A stretch of 64,000 nucleotides of DNA, taken from the NCBI RefSeq assembly GCF_002735645.1, contig NZ_PDZG01000003.1, positions 1 to 64,000 of the forward strand, in the 5' to 3' direction. This document shows, piece after piece, positions 25,396-34,507 of this stretch (within the stretch, counting starts at the first letter, position 1; the number at the start of each line of letters is the position of its first letter). Source of the DNA: Iodobacter sp. BJB302. GTDB lineage: Bacteria > Pseudomonadota > Gammaproteobacteria > Burkholderiales > Chitinibacteraceae. The notes beneath the pieces are model-generated. The model made no database searches. It worked only from the letters and a program-made list of their open reading frames with translations, and was not told the DNA's origin. Both the position numbers and the translations under genes were made by a program.

Positions 25396-26169
25396 ATGTT
25401 TGCCAGCCTTAATCCTCAAATTAGGCAGTGGCGCGCACAGCGTGTATGGCTGATTGGCGCTTCCAGCGGCATTGGTGCGGCGCTGGCCCGTGATTTAATC
25501 GGCAAAGGCGCTCGTGTGGCTTTAAGCTCGCGCAGCGAAAGCCGGCTGCTTCAAGTGGCTGCGGCGAGTGAGCAGGTGCAGATTATCCCCTTTGATGTGG
25601 CCGATGCAGCCGCCTGGCCTGGCGCTTTTCAGCAGATACAAAACGCATGGGGAGGCGTCGATCTGGTGGTGTTTTGCGCAGCAGATTACCGGCCAGAGCG
25701 CAGTTGGGAAGTGAAAGCCGCACAGGTAGAGCGCACGCTGGCGGTGAATTTAGCCAGTGTTTATTTTGGGCTTGAAACCATCCTGCCTGATTTACTTGCC
25801 AGGCAAGCGGGCAGCGTGGCAGTGATTGCCAGTGTGGCAGGCTATATGGGCTTGCCCAATGCATCTGTTTACGGCCCGAGCAAGGCCGCGCTGATTAATC
25901 TTGCTGAGCTGCTTTATGCCGATCTGCACCCGCGTGGCCTTGGCGTGTATCTGATTAATCCGGGCTTTGTAAAAACGGAGCTAACAGCAAAAAATAACTT
26001 CAGCATGCCCGCTCTGCAAACGCCGGAACAAGCCGCCAGCGCTATTTTGCAAGGCATGGAGCAAGGCCGCTTTGAAATCCACTTTCCCCGCCGCTTTACG
26101 CTGGCGATGAAATGCCTGCAAAAACTGCCCTATCGCTGGCGTTTTTCTTTGCTGCAGCGATTGGCGTGA
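25396..26169 (+). CDS. Short-chain dehydrogenase/reductase
   Basis: A 257-residue NAD(P)-dependent SDR. The cofactor motif GASSGIG is near residue 21, the VNLASVYFG (NxxS-type) segment near residue 115 and the catalytic YGPSK near residue 155, preceded by IASVAG. It follows DUF3833 with a two-base gap, so it belongs to the same operon. It probably oxidises or reduces a lipid-derived alcohol or ketone; the substrate is unknown. Confidence 0.9.
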   Translation: MFASLNPQIRQWRAQRVWLIGASSGIGAALARDLIGKGARVALSSRSESRLLQVAAASEQVQIIPFDVADAAAWPGAFQQIQNAWGGVDLVVFCAADYRPERSWEVKAAQVERTLAVNLASVYFGLETILPDLLARQAGSVAVIASVAGYMGLPNASVYGPSKAALINLAELLYADLHPRGLGVYLINPGFVKTELTAKNNFSMPALQTPEQAASAILQGMEQGRFEIHFPRRFTLAMKCLQKLPYRWRFSLLQRLA

Positions 26170-26183
26170 GGGAGTTAAACAGC

Positions 26184-26240
26184 AAAACCCAAATCTTGCA
26201 CCACGGAGCTCACAGAGAACACGGAGTTTCACGGAGCAAA
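26184..26240. repeat. CACGGAG-type dispersed repeat, half copy
   Basis: The segment runs AAAACCCAAATCTTG, then CACGGAG, CACAGAGAACACGGAG and TTTCACGGAG. It matches the left arm of the inverted repeat at 59623-59746. It separates the SDR gene from the NTF2-like gene. Confidence 0.6.
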
Positions 26241-26272
26241 GCAAACTTTGAATGATTCACTTAAGGCACACC

Positions 26273-26698
26273 ATGCTGCTTGATGAAATGTTGCAGTGGT
26301 ACGAGGCCATCAGCCTGCAAAATCTGGATGAAATCGAGCGTTTTTATAGCGCAGACGCTTGGTTTAAAGATCCATTTAATGAAGTGAATGGCGTGGTGGA
26401 TATTCGCCGTATCTTTGCTCATATGTTTGAAACCACGCAAAAGCCACGCTTTGTGATGAAAGATCGCGTAATGCAGGGCGAAAGCGCGTTTATTACATGG
26501 GATTTTGTTTTTGAGCTGCAAGGCAAGGCGTACAGCGTGCACGGCGCATCGCACCTTAAATTAAATGCACAGGGCCAGGTGTGTTATCACCGTGATTATT
26601 GGGATGCGGCCGAAGAGTTATTCCAGAAGCTGCCAGTGATCGGCATGCCGGTACGCTGGCTGCGGCGGCAGTTTGCTTTGAAAAAGCCTGCTATTTAG
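26273..26698 (+). CDS. Nuclear transport factor 2 / SnoaL-like protein
   Basis: A 141-residue single-domain protein with an alpha+beta cone fold pattern: EAISLQNLDEIERFYSADAWF near the start, then DPFNEVNG and a C-terminal HRDYWDAAEELF. Such proteins bind or isomerise small hydrophobic molecules. The ATG at 26273 has AAGG six bases upstream; the ATG at 26252 has no ribosome site. It is the last gene of the cfa-type operon, separated from the SDR by a repeat. Its end overlaps the end of the convergent FMN reductase gene by four bases. Confidence 0.8.
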   Translation: MLLDEMLQWYEAISLQNLDEIERFYSADAWFKDPFNEVNGVVDIRRIFAHMFETTQKPRFVMKDRVMQGESAFITWDFVFELQGKAYSVHGASHLKLNAQGQVCYHRDYWDAAEELFQKLPVIGMPVRWLRRQFALKKPAI

Positions 26699-27240
26699 CT
26701 TGCCATGCGTGTTTGATGTATCGCGCTTACAAATACGTGCACAGCCCTGTTCAGTGCTGCTGATATTTCTGTGTGGCTGACGATCCCCTCATGGTTTAAG
26801 CCGCAGCCCAAGAGTGGCACCGATATTGATGACTCTTCAATCACATTCCCCGACATGGTTTTAATCACTTCACGCAGGGCGGCCTGGGCATGGCTGGCTC
26901 TTGGCGATGTGTTGAACAGCGCAACCGGCATATTGGGGAACGATTCACTGCCGACCAGCCAATCCAGCGCATTTTTTAATACACCACTGATACCATGTGC
27001 ATATTCAGGGCTGGCTATAAAAACGCCATCTGCCATGCTTAATTCTTGCTGTAAAGCCGCCAGTGCCTGATTAGGCTCATTCTCAAGATCAGGATTGAAT
27101 AGCGGTAGTTCGCCTAAGTGATTAAACAGCCGAACTTCAATATGCTCAGGTGCTAATTGGCGGATCGCGTTTAAGAGCGCGGTATTGACTGAGCATTTTC
27201 TAAGGCTGCCCGATAGCGCCAGAATACGAATTTTTTTCAT
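26695..27240 (-). CDS. NADPH-dependent FMN reductase family protein
   Basis: A 181-residue flavodoxin-like quinone/FMN reductase. It starts MKKIRILALSGSLRKCSVN, the family's phosphate-binding loop, and has ASPEYAHGISGVLKNALDW near residue 75, which contacts the flavin. The frame is open to 27279, but the ATG at 27240 matches the family start. Likely reduces quinones, chromate or FMN in the cytoplasm. It is convergent with the cfa-type operon. Confidence 0.9.
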   Translation of the reverse strand: MKKIRILALSGSLRKCSVNTALLNAIRQLAPEHIEVRLFNHLGELPLFNPDLENEPNQALAALQQELSMADGVFIASPEYAHGISGVLKNALDWLVGSESFPNMPVALFNTSPRASHAQAALREVIKTMSGNVIEESSISVPLLGCGLNHEGIVSHTEISAALNRAVHVFVSAIHQTRMAS

Positions 27241-27395
27241 AATTAAGTGTTGGTGCTGCTGAAGTAAGTGGTGTGGCATTCACGTTAAATTGTGAGATCT
27301 TAAACATATCATATGCTGATGGCTTACTTGTGTTTTTATACCAGTGTAAAAAAACAGTTATATTTGTTGGCATTGTAGCCTTTGGGTGAACTTGT

Positions 27396-28064
27396 ATGAC
27401 CATGAAGTGGATCGTGATTGTGTTTTGTGCGCTGCTGGTGGGAAACACTCAGGCGACATCGTCGTCCAAAAGTTATAGCGGCGGGTTTTCTTCTTCTCGT
27501 AGCAGTAAACCTGCGCCGGGCAAGCCTGCTGCGCCGCAAAATACCGGCAGCAGTGAATCTAAAAAAACATCGTTTGGTACTTTTGGCAGCGCAAAGAAAA
27601 CCGACACTCAAACCACACCCAGCCAGTCTGCAAGTAATAAAAGCATGAGCCGTGCGGCAGAAAAAGATAAAGCTTTAAAGACGCTGAACGAGCGGGAAGC
27701 CAGATCGCGGCAATCGGCTTCAAATATTTATATCCCTAATCCAAAACCTGATCAAAATCAGCAGGCTCCTGATCCCTACCGGCAGGCGGATTCAGAGCGC
27801 AATCCTAACCGTAATGGCTCGTTTGGCCAGTCTTTAGCGGGATCGGTGCTGGGCAATATGCTGGGCAATTCAATCAGCCGCTCCAGCCATCAGCAGGGTA
27901 GTGCACAGAATCAACAGAATCAGGCGCAAAAGCCTGAGCAGTCTTCTGGCTGGCTGGGGGTGTTTTTCTTTGGTTTGATTGTATTTATTATCGCTTTTTT
28001 AATTCTGGCTTTTTTCTTAAGAAAAAAAGCGGCGCCGCAGCGTTACTCATTAGGGGATCGTTAA
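27396..28064 (+). CDS. Hypothetical exported, Ser/Gln-rich protein with C-terminal membrane helix
   Basis: A 222-residue protein I do not recognise. It has a signal peptide or N-terminal helix (MKWIVIVFCALLVGNTQA), a long low-complexity stretch rich in Ser, Lys, Gln, Asn and Pro (residues 22-180), an LAGSVLGNMLGNSIS glycine segment near residue 148, and one C-terminal transmembrane helix ending in RKK. It is followed in the same direction by YjfK-like and YjfJ-like genes, so it may be part of that envelope-associated module. Confidence 0.6.
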   Translation: MTMKWIVIVFCALLVGNTQATSSSKSYSGGFSSSRSSKPAPGKPAAPQNTGSSESKKTSFGTFGSAKKTDTQTTPSQSASNKSMSRAAEKDKALKTLNEREARSRQSASNIYIPNPKPDQNQQAPDPYRQADSERNPNRNGSFGQSLAGSVLGNMLGNSISRSSHQQGSAQNQQNQAQKPEQSSGWLGVFFFGLIVFIIAFLILAFFLRKKAAPQRYSLGDR

Positions 28065-28148
28065 GATCAACTTTATTCACTTATGGTTTAAACATCGTTG
28101 GTTTTGCAGCGGGCGAGTGCGCCTTGTAATGGATAGGGGATTGTAAGA

Positions 28149-28919
28149 ATGGGCTGGAAAGACGCGTTTAATTATGGTTCTAAATTATTTGCAAAAGAAG
28201 AAGAGCGTCAGGATGCAGGTTTGCCCTTGGGGGCCAGAATTGGCAGCCTGATTACCTTGCAAATGTCGCCCTTTATACGCGCCAGTACCAGTGGATCGGT
28301 GATTGAAGCGCCTGCTAATTTAAGCATGCTGATTCAGGCGGTAAGCCGGGTAAAAATCAATTTATCGGGGCATTTATATCGCCTCTATATTGAAACCGGA
28401 AACGATGAAACGCCTGAAAAATTTATACAGGTCTTTCAAAACCAGGCAGGTGTGGTGGAAGAAATCATGTATTGCACACGCTTAACGCGTGTTTTTCCTG
28501 CCAGCGCAGAGGATCAGGAAGCCTTTACCGGTGAGGCAGGCTATGGTTTGGGTTGCCAGAGTTACGCTTTAGCGCGCGAGCAGTTTGTGGAGCTGGGTTT
28601 TAGTGGCAGCAGAATTGCGGAGATCTTTGGCGGGGAAGAGCAGCTGGAATATCAGCGTGATGCAGGCAGTGCCGATGCTGAATTTGTTCCCCCTTTTACC
28701 GGCTCAGAAGTGCGGATTGACGATGCAATGGGTGTGCAGGGATTAAGCCAGAAAATCTACTTTATGCCCTATGTGCGCCAATTGGCCAGTGGCCCGGAAT
28801 ACTTATTAATTAGTACAGAAGTCGTGACAAGCGAAGATGGCGATTATTCAAAACGCGCCATTCACGTTGATTTTATGATTGGTTTACCTTTAGAGCTAGA
28901 ACGAATCACCGTGCAGTAA
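28149..28919 (+). CDS. DUF2491 family protein (YjfK-like)
   Basis: A 256-residue protein of the DUF2491 family, like E. coli YjfK. It begins MGWKDAFNYGSKLFAKEEER; the conserved core includes GARIGSLITLQMSPFIRA near residue 30 and TRVFPASAEDQEAFTGEAGYG near residue 115. The E. coli relative lies in an operon with the PspA-like YjfJ, and the same pairing is seen here. The biochemical role is not known. Confidence 0.8.
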   Translation: MGWKDAFNYGSKLFAKEEERQDAGLPLGARIGSLITLQMSPFIRASTSGSVIEAPANLSMLIQAVSRVKINLSGHLYRLYIETGNDETPEKFIQVFQNQAGVVEEIMYCTRLTRVFPASAEDQEAFTGEAGYGLGCQSYALAREQFVELGFSGSRIAEIFGGEEQLEYQRDAGSADAEFVPPFTGSEVRIDDAMGVQGLSQKIYFMPYVRQLASGPEYLLISTEVVTSEDGDYSKRAIHVDFMIGLPLELERITVQ

Positions 28920-28998
28920 TTGCTGGATGTAGCCTGGTGCTGAGCTTGCGAAGCCCAATATTTACGTGAAAGTCACTTTCTTTAATAAAGGAAATACT

Positions 28999-29748
28999 AT
29001 GTCTTCAGGTTGGAATTTAACGGCACGTTTAGTTGCAAAACACTTTAGTGCGCTCGGGGACAAAATCTCTGGCGTGATTGCAAACTTTGATCCTGAAACT
29101 GCAACCGAAGCAGATCGTGATCAGCTGCGCAGCGTGTTGCAGGATTCGGCACAAAAATTAGCCAAGGCCAGAGCTGATTTTGCCAAAGAGCAAAAAGATG
29201 TTGATGATTTAAAGGCCCTGATTGCTAACGATGAAAAAGCCTTAGAAACCCTGGCTGCACGTTTATCTGCGGGCACGATTTCTGAAGCCACCGTGACTGT
29301 GTTTTGCGATGAGCTGGAGGCTAATAAAGGCCGCGTGGCGCAGGAAGAACAAGAAGCTGCGGATGCCCGTGAATTTATGGGCGAGTTTGAAGAAATCGTG
29401 AAGCAGCTTTCCCAGCAATTGGCTGATTTTGATGCTGCGGCGAAAAAAGCGTTGCAAGCGCTTGCTGCCGCTGAAGCACAAAAAGATTTGCAGGCAGCCC
29501 GTCAGGCAAGGCAGGAACAATTGGCCGGTTTTAAAGGCGTGTCGAATAATTCTAACGCTTTAAGTGCTTTAACCCGCCGGGCAGAAAAGGTATCGAATGA
29601 AGCGGCCGGGATGAAAATTATTACAGATATCGCGCAAAAGCCATTGGATCAGGCGGCTGAGATTGCGGCAATCAGGCAATCTGTGGCGGCCACGGCCAGC
29701 GGTGAAACGGCGTTACAGCGTCTACAGCGCTTGTCTGGCAAAGCTTAA
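28999..29748 (+). CDS. PspA/IM30-related coiled-coil protein (YjfJ-like)
   Basis: A 249-residue, mostly alpha-helical protein with strong heptad-like coiled coils (residues 50-175), charged and Ala-rich, consistent with the YjfJ branch of PspA/IM30 proteins that assemble on membranes. The ATG at 28999 has AAAGGA seven bases upstream; the longer frame from 28966 lacks one. It follows the YjfK-like gene and ends at a bidirectional terminator. Confidence 0.75.
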   Translation: MSSGWNLTARLVAKHFSALGDKISGVIANFDPETATEADRDQLRSVLQDSAQKLAKARADFAKEQKDVDDLKALIANDEKALETLAARLSAGTISEATVTVFCDELEANKGRVAQEEQEAADAREFMGEFEEIVKQLSQQLADFDAAAKKALQALAAAEAQKDLQAARQARQEQLAGFKGVSNNSNALSALTRRAEKVSNEAAGMKIITDIAQKPLDQAAEIAAIRQSVAATASGETALQRLQRLSGKA

Positions 29749-29765
29749 GCTGGTGCTGTTGATTT

Positions 29766-29798
29766 AAGTAAAAGTGAGCGGAAACGCTCACTTTTACT
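29766..29798. terminator. Bidirectional terminator between the YjfJ-like gene and the GGDEF-EAL gene
   Basis: A near-perfect palindrome pairs AGTAAAAGTGAGCG with CGCTCACTTTTACT around a GAAA loop, between two convergent genes. Confidence 0.75.
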
Positions 29799-29801
29799 GA
29801 T

Positions 29802-32561
29802 CTACAGGCTGCTGGAGGCCGCGTTGCCAGGATTGGTTTGCATATTTAATTCATGCGCAAACAGGGGCTTGCCAAAGTAGTTGCCTTGAAAAGCCACGCA
29901 GCCAATCACCGTTAAAAAATCGCGCTGCTCCAGTGTTTCCACTCCTTCCGCAATCACTTTCAGGCCAAGGCTGTGCCCAAGCACAATAATTGCGCGGGCA
30001 ATAATGGCGTCGCTTGGGTCGGACATAATATCCTGTACAAAAGACTGGTCGATTTTAAGCTGATCCAGAGGCAGTTGTTTCAGATTGGACATGGATGAAT
30101 ACCCCGTGCCAAAGTCATCCAGAGAGAAGCTGACCCCTTGCTTTTTCAGGTTATTCATTTTGTCGATGATGTCTTCTATATCGTCGATCAGCATGCTTTC
30201 TGTGAGTTCTAATTTCAGTTTTCTGGGGTTTACTCCGGTTTTTTTCAGGGCATAGCTGACGTGTTCAACAAAATTAGCCTGCGTAAATTGCAGGGAGCTA
30301 ACATTGACGGCCATGCTCCAATTTGCGGTTAAAGGCTGCAGTGACCATTGATGCAGCTGATTGCAGGCCGTTTCGAGTACCCATTGCCCCAGCGGTAAAA
30401 TGATGCCGGTTTCTTCGGCAAGCGGAATAAACTCGAGTGGCGCAACTAAACCCCGTTCAGGGTGACTCCAGCGCACAAGGGCTTCGGCTCCGGTTATCTC
30501 GCCGTTGTTATCCACCTGTACCTGATACTGCAGTACAAATTCCTGCCCGGCAAAACCCCGGCGCAAATCCCTGACTGACTCGTCATGTGCAGCGGCTGCG
30601 GCCTGCATCACGGGGTCAAAAAAACGGGCCGTATTACGCCCCGCACTTTTGGCCTGATACATCGCCACATCGGCTTTTTTGAGCAGCTCCTCCATGCTTT
30701 CCAGGTCTTCCAGAAATAAGACAATGCCAATGCTGGGGGTACTGGCGTAAACATGCTCGTTCAGCACGTAAGGCAGGCCAAGTTCTTCCAGTATTTTGCT
30801 GGCGATAAGTTCGGTTTGCGTAACCGCCTCGTGGGGATTGGTGCTGAGCTCTTCGAGCAGTACAACAAACTCATCCCCGCCTAGGCGGGCTACGCTGTCT
30901 CCTTCCCGCACACAATTTTGTAATCTTTCGGCCACCTGTTGCAGCAAGAGATCTCCCATGTCGTGGCCTAAATGATCATTAAGGTGCTTGAAGTGATCCA
31001 GGTCTAAAAACATCAGCGCCCCGTGCTGGCCGTTACGAGCCGAAGTAATCATGGCTTGTCTTAGTCTGTCTGCCAGTAAACGCCGGTTGGCAAGGCCTGT
31101 CAGCGGGTCATAAAAGGCAAGCCGGCGAATTTCTTGTTCGTTCTCTCGGTTTTTCGTTATATCCCTGACCAGACCAATAAAGGTGATTCTTCCTGTCAGA
31201 TTGATTTTTGATACCGACAGGCTCATTGGAAACAGCTGGCCGTTTTTGCGCAGGCCTTCTACCTCTCGTGGAACACCAATAATGCGCGCCTCACTGGACT
31301 GATAGTTTTGCAGATAGCTGTCGTGGTGGCTGCGATGCGGCTCTGGCATCAGCAGGGAAATATTCTTTCCAGTTACTTCTGCAGATGAATAGCCAAAAAT
31401 GGCGCTGGCCGCCTGATTAAAAGATTCAATGATGCCGCGTTGATTAATCGTAATGACCGCATCGGCCATATTATCCAGGATTGTTTGCGTGTGTAAGGCC
31501 GAGTCATAACGAACGGCTTCGCTGTGCTGCCATGCGTCGAGCATGGCGTTAAATTGCTCTGCAACGGCCTTGATTTCCAAAGGGCCATCCATACTGGCGC
31601 GGCTATGGGGATTGCCTTCTGCAACCTGCCTGGCCGTGCGGACCAGCCTGCTGATGGGCTGAATAATAAATACGCTGATGCGCCAGGCCAGCAGCAGCGC
31701 CAGTATAAGAAAACTGATGCTAAGGAGAAGGCTGCACCATAAGTATTGAGTGTATTCGGCAAAAACTTCTGACTCAGGAATCCTTGCAAATACGCGCCAT
31801 TTTGTTCCCGGTATTGCAGCAAAGGAGTTAAGCCGGCTGATGCCGTCTTGATCTTTAGTCATACTGAGTTTATTGGGGCTGGCCGAGATTGCGTGTTTTG
31901 TTTTTTGGCCAATCCATGTTGCAGCATCCCCGGAGTGAAGCACAACGATATTGCGCTGATCGATTACCGTGATAATGGTTTGTGCGGGCGTGCCATGAAA
32001 AACATCGTTGCTGAATTTGAGTAAATCCAGAGGCAAAATCAGCAGTCCGCCCAGCGTGGGATTAAAAACAGGCTGAGCCAGTACCGCAATCCAGCGCCCG
32101 GAAGAGCTGCCCATATTGGCATCACCCAGGGTGAAATGCTGGGTTTGTATTGCTTCGGTAAACCATGGAAATTGCTCCAGCTGGCGGGTGCTTGGTGGCT
32201 GGCTTAAATAGCTGCAGATGGGCTGTGCATTTTTGTCCCGCAGAGACAGTGTGGTGAATTCGGGAGAGAGCTGAACAAATTCTTTGAGCAGCGGATCGCA
32301 GTGTTGTGGATCAAGTGCTTTTACCTGTGGCCTGCTGGCGATTCTAAGCAGTGTCTGCTGGTAGCGATGTAAGCGCATGGCAATGTCAGAGGCTGAGTTA
32401 TTGGCAATGATTTGTACTTTTGCATAGGCTTCTTTATGTAACTGCTTCAGCTCATGATTCAAAAAGAGGCCCAGCATGACAACAAATGGCAGTGTAATGG
32501 CGAGCGTCAGCAGAAAAAGCTGGATGCGGATAGAGAGTCGCTGCAAAGAGGTAATCATCAT
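29802..32561 (-). CDS. CACHE-HAMP-PAS-GGDEF-EAL cyclic-di-GMP signalling protein
   Basis: A 919-residue inner-membrane sensor. Order: a transmembrane helix (residues 12-33), a periplasmic dCACHE-like sensor (35-270), a second helix (275-300), HAMP (300-350), PAS (370-470, with NMADAVITINQRG), GGDEF (480-640) and EAL (650-910). Both output domains keep their motifs: RLGGDEF for diguanylate cyclase and ITGAEALVRW plus DDFGTGYSS for phosphodiesterase, so either activity or both are possible. It is monocistronic. The signal sensed outside the membrane is unknown. Confidence 0.93.
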   Translation of the reverse strand: MMITSLQRLSIRIQLFLLTLAITLPFVVMLGLFLNHELKQLHKEAYAKVQIIANNSASDIAMRLHRYQQTLLRIASRPQVKALDPQHCDPLLKEFVQLSPEFTTLSLRDKNAQPICSYLSQPPSTRQLEQFPWFTEAIQTQHFTLGDANMGSSSGRWIAVLAQPVFNPTLGGLLILPLDLLKFSNDVFHGTPAQTIITVIDQRNIVVLHSGDAATWIGQKTKHAISASPNKLSMTKDQDGISRLNSFAAIPGTKWRVFARIPESEVFAEYTQYLWCSLLLSISFLILALLLAWRISVFIIQPISRLVRTARQVAEGNPHSRASMDGPLEIKAVAEQFNAMLDAWQHSEAVRYDSALHTQTILDNMADAVITINQRGIIESFNQAASAIFGYSSAEVTGKNISLLMPEPHRSHHDSYLQNYQSSEARIIGVPREVEGLRKNGQLFPMSLSVSKINLTGRITFIGLVRDITKNRENEQEIRRLAFYDPLTGLANRRLLADRLRQAMITSARNGQHGALMFLDLDHFKHLNDHLGHDMGDLLLQQVAERLQNCVREGDSVARLGGDEFVVLLEELSTNPHEAVTQTELIASKILEELGLPYVLNEHVYASTPSIGIVLFLEDLESMEELLKKADVAMYQAKSAGRNTARFFDPVMQAAAAAHDESVRDLRRGFAGQEFVLQYQVQVDNNGEITGAEALVRWSHPERGLVAPLEFIPLAEETGIILPLGQWVLETACNQLHQWSLQPLTANWSMAVNVSSLQFTQANFVEHVSYALKKTGVNPRKLKLELTESMLIDDIEDIIDKMNNLKKQGVSFSLDDFGTGYSSMSNLKQLPLDQLKIDQSFVQDIMSDPSDAIIARAIIVLGHSLGLKVIAEGVETLEQRDFLTVIGCVAFQGNYFGKPLFAHELNMQTNPGNAASSSL

Positions 32562-33060
32562 AAGTCGTTCATCAGAGTCAGATAAAGCGAAATGCCGGAT
32601 GATGTAAACATCATACTGCTGTTTTGTTCTTCAGAGCGCTAAAGCTCCTCCTGTTAAGAAGGTAGAATAGTAAAAACGGGGAGAAACTTGTTTTTGGTAA
32701 TAGATAAGCAGCACGCTTGAAAACAGGCTTAGGCGAAAACGAAATAAATACAAGCATTCTTCCCGGAAGAAAGTGATCTTTTTGCCAGGATTTGTGTTTT
32801 GGGGAGACTCCTTTTTATCTGCATATTTATCCTTTAAATATAAGCTGCAGGGCGCTGAAAATCTCTGATGTTCACGCTGAGTATTTTGCAAAGAAATAAA
32901 GATATTATTTTGTATGCAATTTGCATTTTATTCTTTGCATGAAGGGCTTTATTTCATGACGCAGAATGGGCTAAACCCAAACTTTGCATAAACGTCATGG
33001 TGCGATGACGTGATAAACTCGCGCACGTCTTTTAACACCCTTCTTTTTGGAATTCCCGGC
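32562..33060. other. Intergenic region before mgtE, no gene seen
   Basis: About 500 bases between divergent genes. The 86-codon minus frame at 32631-32891 has no recognisable domain and no ribosome site, and I reject it. I saw no Mg2+ or fluoride riboswitch signature. Confidence 0.5.
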
Positions 33061-34497
33061 ATGACGATAGTCACCCGCAAACAGCAAGAAAGCCTTCAGG
33101 AAAGCTTGCAACAGGTTGTGCGCCTGTTGGACAGGCATCGTGTTGTTGAAGATATGGTGCATCGTCAGGATATGGCTAAGCACGAGCTGGTTGAGCAGCT
33201 CGTGCATAAGCAGAATTTGGTCGAGCTACAAAAAAAGCTGGCGAGTTTGCACCCCGCAGACGTGGCGCACATCTTAGAGGCCTTACCTTTATTTGATCGC
33301 TTGCTGGTTTGGGAGCTGGTGAAATCCGAGCATGATGGCGAAATCTTGCTGGAAGTATCCGATGCAGTGCGTGAATCGCTGCTGGCCGATATGGAAAACT
33401 ACGAGATTATCGCCGCGGCCGAGCATCTGGACGCCGACGAGCTGGCTGACCTTGTGCCGGATTTATCCAATGAAGTACGTTCTGAATTATTAGGCGGGCT
33501 GGATGAGGAGGAGCGGGCGCAGCTGCAATCGGCGCTTTCATATCCTGAGGATGAAGTTGGCTCCTTAATGGATTTTGAGATGGTCACTATCCGGGATGAC
33601 GTCACCCTGGAAGTGGTGCTGCGCTATCTGCGCCGCTTTGACGAGCTGCCTAATCACACCGATAAATTATTTGTGGTTGATCACGAGCAGGTGCTTAAAG
33701 GCGTGCTGGCGATTAATCACCTGCTGGTTTCCGATCCCGATTTAACCGTGCACGATGCCATGGCCACCGATGTGGTGACTTTTCGCGGCCATGATGATGC
33801 AGGGGATGCCGCGCAGGCGTTTGAGCGTTATGACTTAGTTTCTGCACCGGTGGTGGATTCCAACCATAAAGTGATTGGCCGCCTGACGGTGGATATGATG
33901 GTGGACGTGATTCGTGAAGAATCCGACGCTGAAGTCTTATCCTTAGCCGGTTTGAAAGAAGAAGACCTGTTTTCCAGCGTATGGAAATCCGCTAAAAACC
34001 GCTGGCCCTGGCTGGCGGTGAATATTTGCACCGCTTTTGTGGCCAGCCGCGTGATTGGCGCTTTTGAAGAAACAATTACTAATTTGGTAGCACTGGCCGC
34101 ACTGATGCCGATTGTTTCGGGCATTGGCGGTAATACCGGTACGCAAACTATTACTCTGATTATTCGCGGCCTGGCTTTGGGGCAAATTACCCCGAGTAAT
34201 TCAAGCCGCCTGATTGGTAAGGAAGTGGGCATTGCGCTTTTAAATGGCCTGGTTTGGGGCAGCGTGCTGGGCGTGATTGCATGGCTGCTTTACCGCCAGA
34301 TTTCGCTGGGGGTGGTAATGATGGCGGCCATGATGCTGAATCTGTTGGTTGCGGCCCTTGTGGGGATTTTAGTGCCACTCACCATGCAAAAACTGGGGCG
34401 TGATCCGGCCTATGGCTCATCGGTCCTGCTGACCGCCACCACCGATTCTATGGGCTTCTTTATTTTCCTCGGGCTGGCTTCGGTCTTTCTGATGTAA
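33061..34497 (+). CDS. mgtE: Magnesium transporter MgtE
   Basis: A 478-residue Mg2+ channel of the inner membrane. The cytoplasmic N domain (residues 40-150, with LHPADVAHILEALP and LLGGLDEEERAQLQSALSYPEDEVGSLM split across the turn) is followed by two CBS domains (155-275) and five C-terminal helices with the conserved pore motif PIVSGIGGNTGTQT near residue 360. The ATG at 33061 is chosen over an earlier one at 33010, as MTIVTRKQ fits the family better. It is followed ten bases later by a CLC transporter gene. Confidence 0.93.
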   Translation: MTIVTRKQQESLQESLQQVVRLLDRHRVVEDMVHRQDMAKHELVEQLVHKQNLVELQKKLASLHPADVAHILEALPLFDRLLVWELVKSEHDGEILLEVSDAVRESLLADMENYEIIAAAEHLDADELADLVPDLSNEVRSELLGGLDEEERAQLQSALSYPEDEVGSLMDFEMVTIRDDVTLEVVLRYLRRFDELPNHTDKLFVVDHEQVLKGVLAINHLLVSDPDLTVHDAMATDVVTFRGHDDAGDAAQAFERYDLVSAPVVDSNHKVIGRLTVDMMVDVIREESDAEVLSLAGLKEEDLFSSVWKSAKNRWPWLAVNICTAFVASRVIGAFEETITNLVALAALMPIVSGIGGNTGTQTITLIIRGLALGQITPSNSSRLIGKEVGIALLNGLVWGSVLGVIAWLLYRQISLGVVMMAAMMLNLLVAALVGILVPLTMQKLGRDPAYGSSVLLTATTDSMGFFIFLGLASVFLM

Positions 34498-34507
34498 TGG
34501 GCAGAGT

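Noticed and set aside
32631-32891. 86-codon minus frame in the gap before mgtE
   Set aside because: No family, no ribosome site and an unusual composition for a protein.
32562-33060. Fluoride or Mg2+ riboswitch before the mgtE-CLC operon
   Set aside because: Neither the crcB-motif core nor an M-box-like structure could be recognised.
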